Positions 44,351-53,424 of a DNA stretch of 64,000 nucleotides are shown in pieces (the first letter of the stretch is position 1; every line of letters starts with the position of its first letter). The DNA is from Rhizobium sp. AC27/96. GTDB lineage: Bacteria > Pseudomonadota > Alphaproteobacteria > Rhizobiales > Rhizobiaceae. The DNA is taken from positions 62,001 through 126,000 of the forward strand of contig NZ_LXKN01000002.1 in assembly GCF_001692325.1 (NCBI RefSeq). Direction: 5' to 3'. A model generated the notes under the pieces. That model had not been told where the DNA came from. It saw only the letters and a program-made list of their open reading frames with translations, and searched no databases. The translations under genes were made by a program, and so were the position numbers.

Positions 44351-44504
44351 CAATTGAGCCGCCCGAGCCGCTCGGGCGGCTTCTGCACCGCCAAAGGCGC
44401 CTTTCTGCCGCGAAAACCGGCTCGCTTTTCGCACAAGACTTGACCCGCACCGGCCGTTCCCTCATACGCACTGCAAAGATTTTTCAAGATATGGACAAGG
44501 TGCC

Positions 44505-45608
44505 ATGGGTTTCAAATGCGGTATCGTCGGACTGCCGAATGTTGGCAAGTCCACTCTGTTCAACGCGCTGACCAAGACGGCGGCGGCGCAGGCGGCGAAT
44601 TATCCGTTCTGCACGATCGAGCCGAACACGGGTGAAGTTGCCGTTCCCGATCCACGCATGCGCAAGCTTGCCGATATCGCCAAGTCGAAGGAACTGATCC
44701 CGACGCGCATCTCCTTCGTCGATATCGCCGGCCTCGTGCGCGGCGCTTCGAAGGGTGAAGGCCTGGGCAACCAGTTCCTCGCCAATATCCGCGAAGTCGA
44801 CGCCATCGTGCATGTGCTGCGTTGCTTCGAAGACAGCGACATCACCCATGTCGAAGGCCGTATCAATCCGGTCGCCGACGCCGAGACGATCGAGACCGAG
44901 CTGATGCTTTCGGATCTCGAAAGCCTGGAGCGCCGCACCGAGCAGATGCGCAAGCGCGCCACCAGCAAGGACAAGGAATCCATGGCGATGCTGCCGATCA
45001 TGGAAGCCTCGCTCAGCCTGCTGAACGAAGGCAAGCCGGTGCGCACGCTGCTGTCGAAGCTCGATGCCGAAGAACTCCGCATCCTCAAGAGCCTCAACCT
45101 TCTGACCTCGCATCCGGTTCTCTATGTCTGCAACGTCGCCGAAGCCGATGCGGTGACCGGCAATGAGCATACGGCTGCCGTTGCCGCCATGGCCAAGGAG
45201 CAGAATTCGGAAGTTGTCATCATCTCCGCCGCCATCGAAGCGGAAGTCGCACAGCTGCCCGAAGAAGAGGCGACGGAGTTCCTCTCCGCGCTCGGTCTCG
45301 ATGAAGCCGGCCTCGACCGGCTGATCCGCGCCGGCTACAAGCTGCTGCACCTCATCACCTACTTCACCGTCGGGCCGAAGGAAACGCGGGCCTGGACGAT
45401 CGAGCGCGGCACCAAGGCTCCGCAGGCAGCGGGCGTCATCCATTCGGATTTTGAGCGTGGCTTCATCCGCGCCAACACCATCGCCTATGACGACTACATC
45501 GCCTTCAATGGCGAAGTCGGCGCCAAGGAAGCCGGCAAGGCGCGTGACGAAGGCAAGGAATATGTCGTCCAGGACGGCGACGTCATCCACTTCCGTTTCA
45601 ACACGTAA
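44505..45608 (+). CDS. ychF: Redox/ribosome-associated GTPase YchF (EngD)
   Basis: 367 residues, an OBG-family GTPase. G1 GLPNVGKSTLFNALT, G3 DIAGLVRGAS and G4-like NVAE (NxxE instead of NKxD) explain the ATP preference of this family. The C-terminal TGS domain (FFTVGPKETRAWTIERG) contacts ribosomes. AAGGTGCC precedes the ATG. It follows the rtcB-prfH pair; pth-ychF are neighbours in many bacteria, so these are the remains of an ancestral pth-ychF unit. Confidence 0.96.
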   Translation: MGFKCGIVGLPNVGKSTLFNALTKTAAAQAANYPFCTIEPNTGEVAVPDPRMRKLADIAKSKELIPTRISFVDIAGLVRGASKGEGLGNQFLANIREVDAIVHVLRCFEDSDITHVEGRINPVADAETIETELMLSDLESLERRTEQMRKRATSKDKESMAMLPIMEASLSLLNEGKPVRTLLSKLDAEELRILKSLNLLTSHPVLYVCNVAEADAVTGNEHTAAVAAMAKEQNSEVVIISAAIEAEVAQLPEEEATEFLSALGLDEAGLDRLIRAGYKLLHLITYFTVGPKETRAWTIERGTKAPQAAGVIHSDFERGFIRANTIAYDDYIAFNGEVGAKEAGKARDEGKEYVVQDGDVIHFRFNT

Positions 45609-45639
45609 TCCTCAAAAAGCATCTGCTCATGGTGCGCGT

Positions 45640-46248
45640 TTACCCGCGCACCATGAAACCTGCCACGACGATCATGCACAGCGCGAACGCCCAGCCCTGG
45701 ATCCGTTGCTCTTTTTCAGAGCGGAGGCGGCCGAGAACGGTTGCGCCGAGATAGATCCACAGAAAATGGCAGATGATGGAGACAACCAGAAATGCCAGGG
45801 TCAATTGGGTGACCTGCCCGACAAGATGGCCGCTGTCGAGAAATTGCGTGAACATCGCCAAGACCATCGAATGAATTTTCGGATTGAGCAGAACTGACAC
45901 GAAGCCATCGACAAGACCCAATCGTCCATGGCCCTTTTCACCGTATCTGGATGGCTTTGTCGTCGATCTGATGAAGGTCCACGCCAGATAGAGCAGATAG
46001 ACGATACCGGTCCACTTCAATGCCGCACCAAACAGCGGATAGGCATGCGCCAGTTGCCCAAGCCCGAAGCCATAGATGAGACACAGGGCCACATTGCCCG
46101 CCTCAAATCCCAACCAGAACGGCCCTGAACCTTTAACGCCGAAGCGCGCGCCCATGCTTGTCAGGATCGTGTTGCCCGGACCGAGGCTGATTACCAGCGG
46201 CACGGTGTAGCCTAAAAAGAGCAACCAAATTTCCAAACTGATCATCAC
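45640..46248 (-). CDS. LysE/RhtB-family amino-acid exporter
   Basis: 202 residues and six hydrophobic helices. VPLVISLGPGNTILTSMGARFG is the family's helix 1-2 region with the SPGP-like GPGN motif. GEKGHGRLGLVDGFVSVLLNPKIH is the conserved loop with the NPK signature. The exporter moves amino acids such as Lys, Thr or homoserine lactone outward. It is divergent from a GcvA-type LysR gene with 115 nt between, its likely regulator. The 28-bp inverted repeat at 45629-45655 spans its stop codon. Confidence 0.87.
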   Translation of the reverse strand: MMISLEIWLLFLGYTVPLVISLGPGNTILTSMGARFGVKGSGPFWLGFEAGNVALCLIYGFGLGQLAHAYPLFGAALKWTGIVYLLYLAWTFIRSTTKPSRYGEKGHGRLGLVDGFVSVLLNPKIHSMVLAMFTQFLDSGHLVGQVTQLTLAFLVVSIICHFLWIYLGATVLGRLRSEKEQRIQGWAFALCMIVVAGFMVRG

Positions 46249-46363
46249 GCCCTCGGTTCCGAAACGGGCGGGAACAGCGCCGTTGCGGATGCCAGAAACA
46301 CGACTTTCATCATGAAGAAAAATGATCTATTTTCATGGCCTCGATAAACAGAGGTAATCGAGC

Positions 46364-47251
46364 ATGCGCCGTTTGCCACCGCTCGGGGCCGTCCGCGCTT
46401 TTGAAGCCGGTGCGAGGCATCTGAACTTCACCCGCGCCGCCGACGAGCTTTGTGTCACGCAGGCCGCCATCAGCCATCAGGTTCGCCTGCTCGAAGACTG
46501 GCTTGGCGTAAAACTCTTTGAGCGCGCCGGGCATTCTCTCCGCCTGACGGACAAGGGCGACACCTTTCTGATGGAGGTGAGCGAGATATTGGACCGGTTG
46601 GCGGCGGCTTCATCCATTGTCGGCAGTCGCCAGGACGGCCCACTGCGCCTGACGGTTCTTCCGTCCTTCGCATCTTCCTGGCTGGTGCCGCGTCTGAAAG
46701 CATTTCGGGAGCGCCATGCCGGTATCGATCTGAGGCTGAGCAGTTCGCCCGAAAGCTGGGGCTTTTCGACTGATGGTTTCGACGTTGCCATCCGCTCGGG
46801 GCTAGGGAAGTGGCACGGCCTCAAGACATATCTCATTGCCCATGAGGCATTGAGCCCCGTCTGCGCGCCTTCGCTGGCAGCCATGCTGGACCTCAGGACG
46901 CCCGACCAGTTGCTTCGAGCCAATCTGCTACATGATACGCCTCGTAACGCTTGGTCGCGCTGGTTCAATCAGGCCGGCGTTTCTCATACTGACCCCTTGC
47001 CCGGCATGATCTTCAACGACCACGCACAGATGTTGCAAGCCGCAATGGACGGCCAGGGCGTGGCACTTGGCAGACTGTTTCTCGCCGGAGCAGCGCTGCT
47101 GGACGGGCGCCTCGTCCAGCCATTCGATATGACCTTGCCGAATGACTTCAGCTACTGGTTTGTCTGTCCGGGAGCCGTCGCCGACCGGCCGGATGTTATC
47201 GCATTCAGAAGCTGGCTGCTGTCAGAGGCACAGGCCTCCGGCCAGCACTGA
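46364..47251 (+). CDS. LysR-family regulator, GcvA type
   Basis: 295 residues. LPPLGAVRAFEAGARHLNFTRAADELCVTQAAISHQVRLLEDWLG is the typical GcvA helix-turn-helix sequence. The effector domain ends in GVALGRLFLAGAALLDGRLVQPF, characteristic of this branch, which includes GcvA and AmpR. The divergent LysE/RhtB exporter is the probable target. AGAGGTAATC lies 5-14 nt upstream of the ATG. Confidence 0.9.
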   Translation: MRRLPPLGAVRAFEAGARHLNFTRAADELCVTQAAISHQVRLLEDWLGVKLFERAGHSLRLTDKGDTFLMEVSEILDRLAAASSIVGSRQDGPLRLTVLPSFASSWLVPRLKAFRERHAGIDLRLSSSPESWGFSTDGFDVAIRSGLGKWHGLKTYLIAHEALSPVCAPSLAAMLDLRTPDQLLRANLLHDTPRNAWSRWFNQAGVSHTDPLPGMIFNDHAQMLQAAMDGQGVALGRLFLAGAALLDGRLVQPFDMTLPNDFSYWFVCPGAVADRPDVIAFRSWLLSEAQASGQH

Positions 47252-47254
47252 CCG

Positions 47255-48379
47255 TCAACGAAGGATCGGCAATCTACCCTGTATCGACAGCGGCAACCGC
47301 CGCACGACGATGCGGCGCAGATCGGCCCAGCCGATGCCGATGACCAGCACGACCAGACCGACAATCATCAGCACGAGGAAGCCGATCTTGTCGAGACCGG
47401 CGTCGTTGTGCCGGAGAATGGCGCCGGTCGCGAGACCGAGCGATACGAGGCCAGCCGTAACGAAGGCGCGGCGATCGATGATAAGGCCGATGAGCATCAT
47501 CACCAGGACAACCGCCAACACCGTAAATGCCTGCAGATAGCCGCCGAAGAAGACATTGGTGAGGTTGTTGAACACGACACCGCTATTGGCGAGCTGCAAG
47601 CGCAGAACCAGCAGGATCGTTGAATAGAGCAAAGCCGGCGCGGTCACGAGATGCAGCCAGAACGCCACGTCGGAACGCCGCGTTTGCCGCTGCGAATCGC
47701 TCAGATCAAAGCGCATTGCCAGGGCAAAGCTGCCAAGCGCTGCCGCAAACAATATGACAAGCGTCAGGAGCGGATAGTCCGTCAGCACGTCCGAAGAGCC
47801 GAGCATCGAGCCAACGGCGTAGAAGACCGCCGCGAGCAGCAACCCGAATAGTGAGAAGAGCAGCAATGCCAACGACAAGGGCACGCGGTAGCGCCAATAA
47901 AACAAGGCCAGCATGATCGGGAACGGCGCGACCAGTACGACGGCACCATGGGTGAAATCGGCGAACAGCGACGGCATTGTATCGACATAGCCTATCATCG
48001 TCTGAACAAGCCAGTTGACGAGGGCGATGGTCAAAACCACGGCCGGCAGTGCCAGCCGTTGGCGCCGCACCAGAATTTCCGCCAGGATACCGATCGCCAG
48101 CAGCGACACGGAGTGGTTCGCCACTCCCCACAGGCCGACGAGCAGGACGACGATGCCGATGGTGATGAGCACATCGTGAAAGCCGCGGACAAAGCGTGGC
48201 GCTTCCGTTTCTTCCAATGGGTTGGGCGCATCCGTCGAACGCAGTTCGGAAAGAGCGCCCGTCGCCGCCAGTGCCCCGATGTTCCTGTCGCTTAGATAAG
48301 GCAGCAATCGCGCGGCCTGATCGGAGGAAATAATCCCCTCGCCGGCAGCCTCGTCCAATGCGATTTTAAGATCGCTCAT
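47255..48379 (-). CDS. Multi-spanning membrane protein (DUF2157/DUF4401-like)
   Basis: 374 residues. The N-terminal soluble segment (1-70: MSDLKIALDEAAGEGIISSDQAARLLPYLSD) is followed by about ten hydrophobic helices. The N-terminal 'GIIs..qa..l' is that of DUF2157 proteins; no catalytic motif is visible. Function unknown. Convergent with the GcvA-type gene, with 3 nt between the stops. GGGGATATGA precedes the start at 48379. Confidence 0.7.
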   Translation of the reverse strand: MSDLKIALDEAAGEGIISSDQAARLLPYLSDRNIGALAATGALSELRSTDAPNPLEETEAPRFVRGFHDVLITIGIVVLLVGLWGVANHSVSLLAIGILAEILVRRQRLALPAVVLTIALVNWLVQTMIGYVDTMPSLFADFTHGAVVLVAPFPIMLALFYWRYRVPLSLALLLFSLFGLLLAAVFYAVGSMLGSSDVLTDYPLLTLVILFAAALGSFALAMRFDLSDSQRQTRRSDVAFWLHLVTAPALLYSTILLVLRLQLANSGVVFNNLTNVFFGGYLQAFTVLAVVLVMMLIGLIIDRRAFVTAGLVSLGLATGAILRHNDAGLDKIGFLVLMIVGLVVLVIGIGWADLRRIVVRRLPLSIQGRLPILR

Positions 48380-48562
48380 TCATATCCCCATGTCATCTCG
48401 CCACCACCAAGCCTCAACATATCGCCCGCACACAATCAAGAGCTGCCGGGGACCAATCGCCGTTCGGCAACAGTCCTCATCCTCGAAGCCATGAAAATAC
48501 TTGCGCCATTGCCACCGGCTATGCCATTGCCGACGAAAGCGATGCGGAGGATGGCGGGAGAC

Positions 48563-49027
48563 ATGACGAAACTGGCCTATGAAGACTTCCAGCAGGGGCA
48601 GGAATTTCCGCTCGGCCCCAAACATGTGACAGCGGCTGAAATTATCGAGTTTGCCGGGGAATTCGACCCGCAGCCGATGCATCTGGATGAGGCAGCCGGC
48701 CGCGCCAGCATCCTCGGTGGTCTTGCCGCCTCCGGCTGGCATACCTCGGCAATGTTCATGCGTATGATGTGCGATTCCTATCTCCTCAAAGCCGATGCAC
48801 AGGGTGCGCCCGGCATCGATTTCATGGAGTGGAAGAAGCCGGTTCTGGCCGATGATACGCTATCCGGCCGGTCCATCGTGCTGGAAGCCCGGCCCATGCG
48901 CTCACGCCCCGGCATAGGCATCGTCAAGTTCCGCCACGAGATCGAAAATCAGAACGGCGAACTCGTGTGCCTCGGGGAAAACTCGACGATGATCCGCATG
49001 CGTGCGGGCGCGGAGGTATCGGCATGA
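48563..49027 (+). CDS. MaoC-family hydratase/dehydratase, first of a pair
   Basis: 154 residues, single hot-dog domain. LAYEDFQQGQEFPLGPKHVTAAEIIEFAGEFDPQPMHLDEAAGR carries the MaoC catalytic Asp/His (FDPQPMHLD). GLAASGWHTSAMFMRM follows. The family hydrates enoyl-CoA-type substrates. A second MaoC gene overlaps the stop by 4 nt, so two half-subunits probably form a heterodimer. ATG 48563 is chosen with GGGAG upstream; the frame is open from 48491. Confidence 0.87.
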   Translation: MTKLAYEDFQQGQEFPLGPKHVTAAEIIEFAGEFDPQPMHLDEAAGRASILGGLAASGWHTSAMFMRMMCDSYLLKADAQGAPGIDFMEWKKPVLADDTLSGRSIVLEARPMRSRPGIGIVKFRHEIENQNGELVCLGENSTMIRMRAGAEVSA

Positions 49028-49491
49028 AGATGAGCGAGCTCTATACGGTCGGCGAGCGCGTCGAGATCGGCAGCCATACGTTCACCCCCGAAAGCATCGT
49101 CCGGTTTGCATCGCGCTTCGATCCGCAGATCTTCCACATGGATGCCGAAGCGGCCAAGGAAACCTTGTTCGGCGGGCTCTGCGCCTCCGGTTGGCATAGC
49201 TGCTCAGTGTGGATGCGCAGCTTCGTCGATTACTGGAAATCCGAGATGGCCCGGCTGATCGCGGAGGGCAAGACACCACCCACTCTCGGCCCCTCGCCGG
49301 GTTTCAAGACGCTGCAATGGCTGCGCCCGGTCTTTGCAGGCGACACTATCACCTATGGTGTCACGATCCTCGGCAGCCGTCCATTGGCCTCGCGGCCCGG
49401 CTGGGCGCTCTATACGCTTGCGTGTGACGGAGTGAACCAGCACGGCGCGCCAGCCCTGCGCTTCGAAAGCACCGTGTTGGCCTTTGAATAG
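49024..49491 (+). CDS. MaoC-family hydratase/dehydratase, second of a pair
   Basis: 155 residues. ESIVRFASRFDPQIFHMDAEAAKETLFGGLCASGWHSCSVWMR keeps the family's FDPQxxHxD, and the C-terminal ALRFESTVLAFE is also conserved. The ATG overlaps the previous stop (ATGA), so the two are translationally coupled. The sequences are related but not identical, consistent with duplication and complementary subunits. Substrate not known; no acyl-CoA genes are adjacent. Confidence 0.87.
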   Translation: MKMSELYTVGERVEIGSHTFTPESIVRFASRFDPQIFHMDAEAAKETLFGGLCASGWHSCSVWMRSFVDYWKSEMARLIAEGKTPPTLGPSPGFKTLQWLRPVFAGDTITYGVTILGSRPLASRPGWALYTLACDGVNQHGAPALRFESTVLAFE

Positions 49492-49495
49492 AACC

Positions 49496-49526
49496 TTGCG
49501 GGGCGCGATCACGCCGCCCCGCAAGC
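49496..49526. terminator. GC hairpin between the MaoC pair and apt
   Basis: CTTGCGGGGCG pairs with CGCCCCGCAAG between two convergent genes. There is no T tract, so termination would be weak or factor-assisted. Confidence 0.55.
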
Positions 49527-49542
49527 CATTCGCACATCCAGG

Positions 49543-50085
49543 TCAGTGACCGGAGAATTCCACGAGCGTGTGAACCGGCACGTCCAGTTCCTCGAGCTTC
49601 TTGCGCCCGCCAAGGTCAGGCAGATCGATGACGAAGCAGGCGGCAACGACTTCGGCGCCGATCTGGCGCAGGAGCTTCGTTGCGCCGACGGCCGTGCCGC
49701 CCGTGGCGATCAGATCGTCGACCAGGATAACCCTTTCACCGGGATTGACCGCATCGCGATGCATCTCCATCTCGTCGACGCCGTATTCGAGGCTGTAGGC
49801 GATCCGGACGATATCGTGTGGCAGCTTGCCCTTCTTGCGGATCGGCACGAAGCCGGCCGACAATTGATGCGCAACCGCTCCCCCGAGAATGAAGCCGCGC
49901 GCTTCCATGCCGGCAACCTTGTCGACCTTCGAGCCGGCATAGGGCTGCACCAGCGCATCGACAGCACGGCGGAACGCCCTGGCATCGCCGAGCATGGTCG
50001 TGATGTCGCGAAAGATGATGCCGGGCTTGGGATAGTCCGGAATGGAGCGGATGCTGGCAGCGAGCTCCGAAGCAATAGTGTTCAT
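49543..50085 (-). CDS. apt: Adenine phosphoribosyltransferase
   Basis: 180 residues. [14 protein letters not shown] at the N-terminus, [10 protein letters not shown] and the PRPP-binding loop [13 protein letters not shown] are diagnostic. It salvages adenine with PRPP to AMP. ATG 50085 is favoured over 50124; the protein then begins [22 protein letters not shown], the family start. It follows petC on the minus strand after a terminator, so it is a separate unit. Confidence 0.95.
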   Translation of the reverse strand: MNTIASELAASIRSIPDYPKPGIIFRDITTMLGDARAFRRAVDALVQPYAGSKVDKVAGMEARGFILGGAVAHQLSAGFVPIRKKGKLPHDIVRIAYSLEYGVDEMEMHRDAVNPGERVILVDDLIATGGTAVGATKLLRQIGAEVVAACFVIDLPDLGGRKKLEELDVPVHTLVEFSGH

Positions 50086-50152
50086 GAAATATGTACTCTC
50101 AGGCTGTGATAGGGCCGGCGGCACCCTATCAAGAGCCGGGCGCTATACCAAC

Positions 50153-50178
50153 AAAAAAGGCGGCCTCGACGGGCCGCC
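50153..50178 (-). terminator. Terminator of the petABC operon
   Basis: On the minus strand GGCGGCC...GGCCGCC is followed by TTTTTT (A run at 50153-50158 on the plus strand). It closes the bc1 operon 24 nt after the petC stop. Confidence 0.88.
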
Positions 50179-50201
50179 TCTTCGTTCAATCATCGCAATA
50201 C

Positions 50202-51068
50202 TTAGTGAGCGCCGGCCTTGGCATAGACGGAACGCTTGGTGAGATAGATCAGGATCGAGAAGATCAGCAGGAATATGATCACCATGAAGCCGAGGTGCTT
50301 GCGATCCTCAAGATGCGGCTCGGAAGTCCACATCAGGAAAGCAGACACGTCGCGCGCATACTGGTCCACCGTCTGCGGCGAACCATCGTCATAGGTCACC
50401 TGCCCGTCGGAAAGCGGCTTCGGCATCGCAAACGTCGCGGCCGCATCGAAATACGGATTGTAGTGCGAGTTCTGCGGCACCTTGAAACCGGCCGGTGCAT
50501 CTTCGTAGCCGGTCAGCAGCGAGTAGATATAGTCCGGGCCGCCTTCCTGGTATTGGGTGAAGATGTCGAAAATGAACTGCGGGAAGCCGCGTTCGATTTC
50601 ACGCGCCTTGGCCAGCAGCGACATGTCAGGCGGCACCGCCCCGTTGTTGGAAGCAGCAGCAGCCTCGTCGTTCGGGAACGGCGAGTTGAAATGATCCGAT
50701 GGAAGCGCCTTGCGGGTGAACATCTCGCCCTGAGGGTTCGGGCCGTCCTGCACTTCGTAGTTGGCAGCGAAGGCCTTCACCTGCGCCTCGGAATAGCCGA
50801 GGTCGCCCAGCGTGCGGTAAGCCACCAGCTTCATCGAATGGCAGGCGGAACAGACTTCGGTATAGACCTTGAGGCCACGCTGAAGCTGCGCTTTGTCATA
50901 ATAGCCGAACGGGCCGGAGAAGCTCCAGTGCTGTTCGCGCGGCTCCTTCAGCGGATAATGCGGCGTTTCGCTCTCCGCCGCAGGCTTCGTTTCCGCAGCC
51001 ACGGCAACGGCGGTAGCAGCACCGCCGATGAGTGTGAGCGACAGAAGGCCGACAATAAGTTTTTTCAT
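50202..51068 (-). CDS. petC: Cytochrome c1 of the bc1 complex
   Basis: 288 residues. Signal peptide MKKLIVGLLSLTLIGGAATA. CSACH at 73-77 binds heme c covalently. ARDVSAFLMWTSEPHLEDR and the C-terminal anchor VIIFLLIFSILIYLTKRS match alphaproteobacterial c1. It receives electrons from the Rieske protein and passes them to cytochrome c. Last gene of petABC, 22 nt after petB. Confidence 0.95.
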   Translation of the reverse strand: MKKLIVGLLSLTLIGGAATAVAVAAETKPAAESETPHYPLKEPREQHWSFSGPFGYYDKAQLQRGLKVYTEVCSACHSMKLVAYRTLGDLGYSEAQVKAFAANYEVQDGPNPQGEMFTRKALPSDHFNSPFPNDEAAAASNNGAVPPDMSLLAKAREIERGFPQFIFDIFTQYQEGGPDYIYSLLTGYEDAPAGFKVPQNSHYNPYFDAAATFAMPKPLSDGQVTYDDGSPQTVDQYARDVSAFLMWTSEPHLEDRKHLGFMVIIFLLIFSILIYLTKRSVYAKAGAH

Positions 51069-51090
51069 CGTTTTCTTCCTCTATCGCCGG

Positions 51091-52365
51091 TTATGCTTGC
51101 GCCGGAGCGGCAGCTTTACCGCTCTGCTTTTCAAGAACCGCTTCCGTAATCGAGTTTGGAACGCGCCTCGGGGTCTCGACGAGGCCGAGCACCGGCATGG
51201 CGACGAGGAAGAACAGGAAGTAGAACAGCGTCGCGAACTGAGCTGCCGTGGTGTAAACGCCTTCCGCCGGCTGCGAGCCAAGCCAGCCGAGCAGGATGGC
51301 GTCGGCAATGAACAGCCAGAAGAACAGCTTGTACCAGGGACGATAGACGGCCGAACGGATCTTCGACGTATCGAGCCATGGCAGGAAGAACAGCACGATG
51401 ATCGCGCCGAACATTGTCAGAACGCCGCCGAGCTTGGAGTCGATCGGTCCGATGTTGAAGGTGATCGAGCGCAGCATCGCGTAGAACGGCAGGAAGTACC
51501 ATTCCGGAACGATGTGGGCCGGCGTCTTCAGCGGGTTGGCCGGAATATAGTTGTCGGCGTGACCGAGGAAGTTCGGCAGGTAGAAGACGAAATAGGCGAA
51601 GACCAGCAGGAAGACGGAAACGCCAAGCGCATCCTTCAACGTTGCATAGGGCGTGAAGGCCACGGTATCGGTCTTCAGCTTGACCTCGACGCCGGTCGGG
51701 TTCGTCTGGCCGGTCACATGCAGCGCCCAGATGTGCAGGATAACAACGCCCGCGATCATGAACGGCAGCAGATAATGCAGCGAGAAGAAGCGGTTGAGCG
51801 TCGGATCGTCGACGGCAAAGCCACCGAGCAGGAAGGTCTGGATCCAGTCACCCACCCATGGGAAGGCCGAGAAGAAGCCGGTGATGACGGTCGCGCCCCA
51901 GAAGGACATCTGGCCCCAGGGCAGAACGTAGCCCATGAAGGCCGTTGCCATCATCAGGAGGTAAATAATCACGCCGAGGATCCAGAGGATTTCGCGCGGC
52001 GCCTTGTAGGAGCCGTAGTAGAGACCGCGGGCGATGTGCAGATAGACGGCGACGAAGAAAAAGGACGCTCCGTTGGCATGCATGTAGCGCAGCAGCCAGC
52101 CGTGATTGACGTCACGCACGATCTTTTCGACCGAGTTGAAGGCGACCGTCGTATCCGCCGCATAATGCATGGCAAGCACGACGCCGGTCAGGATCTGCAG
52201 AACCAGCATGACGGCCAGCATGGCGCCGAACGTATAGGCATAGTTCAGGTTGCGCGGGACAGGATAGGCGATGAAACTATCGTAGACCATACGCGGCAGT
52301 GGAAGCCGCGCGTCTACCCATTTTTCGAGCCCTGTGGATGGCTCGTAAGACGAATGACCACTCAT
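51091..52365 (-). CDS. petB: Cytochrome b of the bc1 complex
   Basis: 424 residues, 8 membrane helices. The heme-ligand region ([34 protein letters not shown]) and the Qo-site [14 protein letters not shown] are conserved. The full-length fused form (no petD split) is typical of alphaproteobacteria. Between petA (14 nt) and petC (22 nt) in one operon. Confidence 0.96.
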   Translation of the reverse strand: MSGHSSYEPSTGLEKWVDARLPLPRMVYDSFIAYPVPRNLNYAYTFGAMLAVMLVLQILTGVVLAMHYAADTTVAFNSVEKIVRDVNHGWLLRYMHANGASFFFVAVYLHIARGLYYGSYKAPREILWILGVIIYLLMMATAFMGYVLPWGQMSFWGATVITGFFSAFPWVGDWIQTFLLGGFAVDDPTLNRFFSLHYLLPFMIAGVVILHIWALHVTGQTNPTGVEVKLKTDTVAFTPYATLKDALGVSVFLLVFAYFVFYLPNFLGHADNYIPANPLKTPAHIVPEWYFLPFYAMLRSITFNIGPIDSKLGGVLTMFGAIIVLFFLPWLDTSKIRSAVYRPWYKLFFWLFIADAILLGWLGSQPAEGVYTTAAQFATLFYFLFFLVAMPVLGLVETPRRVPNSITEAVLEKQSGKAAAPAQA

Positions 52366-52379
52366 GATTCAGCTCCCCC

Positions 52380-52958
52380 TCAACCGACCTTGATCTTCTT
52401 TTCAGACGTGAACGCATATTGCGGTATGAAGAGGTTTTGCGGCGCAGGCCCATGGCGGATGCGACCGGCGGTATCATAGACGGAACCATGACAGGGACAG
52501 AACCACCCGCCGTATTCCCCTGCCTGACCGAGCGGGATGCAACCCAGATGGGTGCACACACCGATCATCACGAGCCAGTTTTCCTTCCCGTCGCCGGCTG
52601 AACGGGCGACATCGGTCGCCTGCGCGTCGGCAGGAAGGTTGGCATTGCGGGCGATGGGATCTTTCAGTTCGGAAATCTGCGTGCCCTTGGCATCGTCGAT
52701 TTCCTTTTGCGTCCGGTTGCGGATGAAAACGGGCTTGCCGCGCCATTTCACCGTCAGGGACATGCCAGGCTCGAGGCTCGACACGTCGACTTCGATGGAA
52801 GCAAGAGCGAGTGTCGATGCGTCCGGCCGCATCTGATCGATAAACGGCCACGCGACGGCAACCGCGCCGACTGCGCCGGCCATCCCGGTCGTCAAATAAA
52901 GGAAATCGCGACGAGTTGGCTCGCCGGTGGATTCACTTGTCGTACTATGCTCGCTCAA
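52380..52958 (-). CDS. petA: Rieske iron-sulfur subunit of the bc1 complex
   Basis: 192 residues. A twin-arginine-type anchor ([11 protein letters not shown]) and one N-terminal helix are followed by the Rieske domain. Ligands are Cys135 and His137 (CTHLGC) and Cys154 and His157 (CPCHGS); Cys140 and Cys156 form the disulfide. It takes electrons from ubiquinol to cytochrome c1. The start is TTG 52958 with AGGA 9 nt before it; this gives the conserved [18 protein letters not shown]. No ATG/GTG alternative fits. First gene of the operon. Confidence 0.92.
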   Translation of the reverse strand: MSEHSTTSESTGEPTRRDFLYLTTGMAGAVGAVAVAWPFIDQMRPDASTLALASIEVDVSSLEPGMSLTVKWRGKPVFIRNRTQKEIDDAKGTQISELKDPIARNANLPADAQATDVARSAGDGKENWLVMIGVCTHLGCIPLGQAGEYGGWFCPCHGSVYDTAGRIRHGPAPQNLFIPQYAFTSEKKIKVG

Positions 52959-53424
52959 CGCTGCACATCCTCTTCCCGCAAACCACGGCAAAACCGCGGT
53001 ACCCCTCACCAACAGCGAATCGTGGCGACCATAATTCCGCCATAGATTCCTCCGTAACCCGCTGCGTTCTAAGCTTCATCGCAAATTATGTCCAGTCTTG
53101 GCAAGGGGAGAGGGCACAATGTCGCGGCAAAACTGCGCTATTGCGTCGCAAGGACCGAGCCTCAGATCTTCCTTGCCCGCGCCAGGACGTTAAGATCATG
53201 AAAAAGCAAGCAATTCGCATGACAGTTTTTTATGTTGCAGAGCGAAATAAACAATGATTTTCATGCTGCATCGCAGCACATATAAATAGAATTCACCGGC
53301 AGGCTTTGACAACCCTCGCCTTTCCGCCTCCGAAAGCCGCATGCACTTCATGCACGATTTATCAGCCGACGCGATAATCGCGCAGCGCTGATATAATGCT
53401 GCAATTTGAGACTTGAGACGCTTG
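52959..53424. other. Divergent intergenic region between petA and the EEP protein
   Basis: 466 nt. It must hold the petABC promoter on the minus strand. Towards the right a TATAAT at 53392-53397 could be the -10 box of the EEP gene (about 20 nt leader); no good -35 accompanies it. The middle contains an AT-rich stretch. I see no gene or repeat; open frames here lack ribosome sites. Confidence 0.45.
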
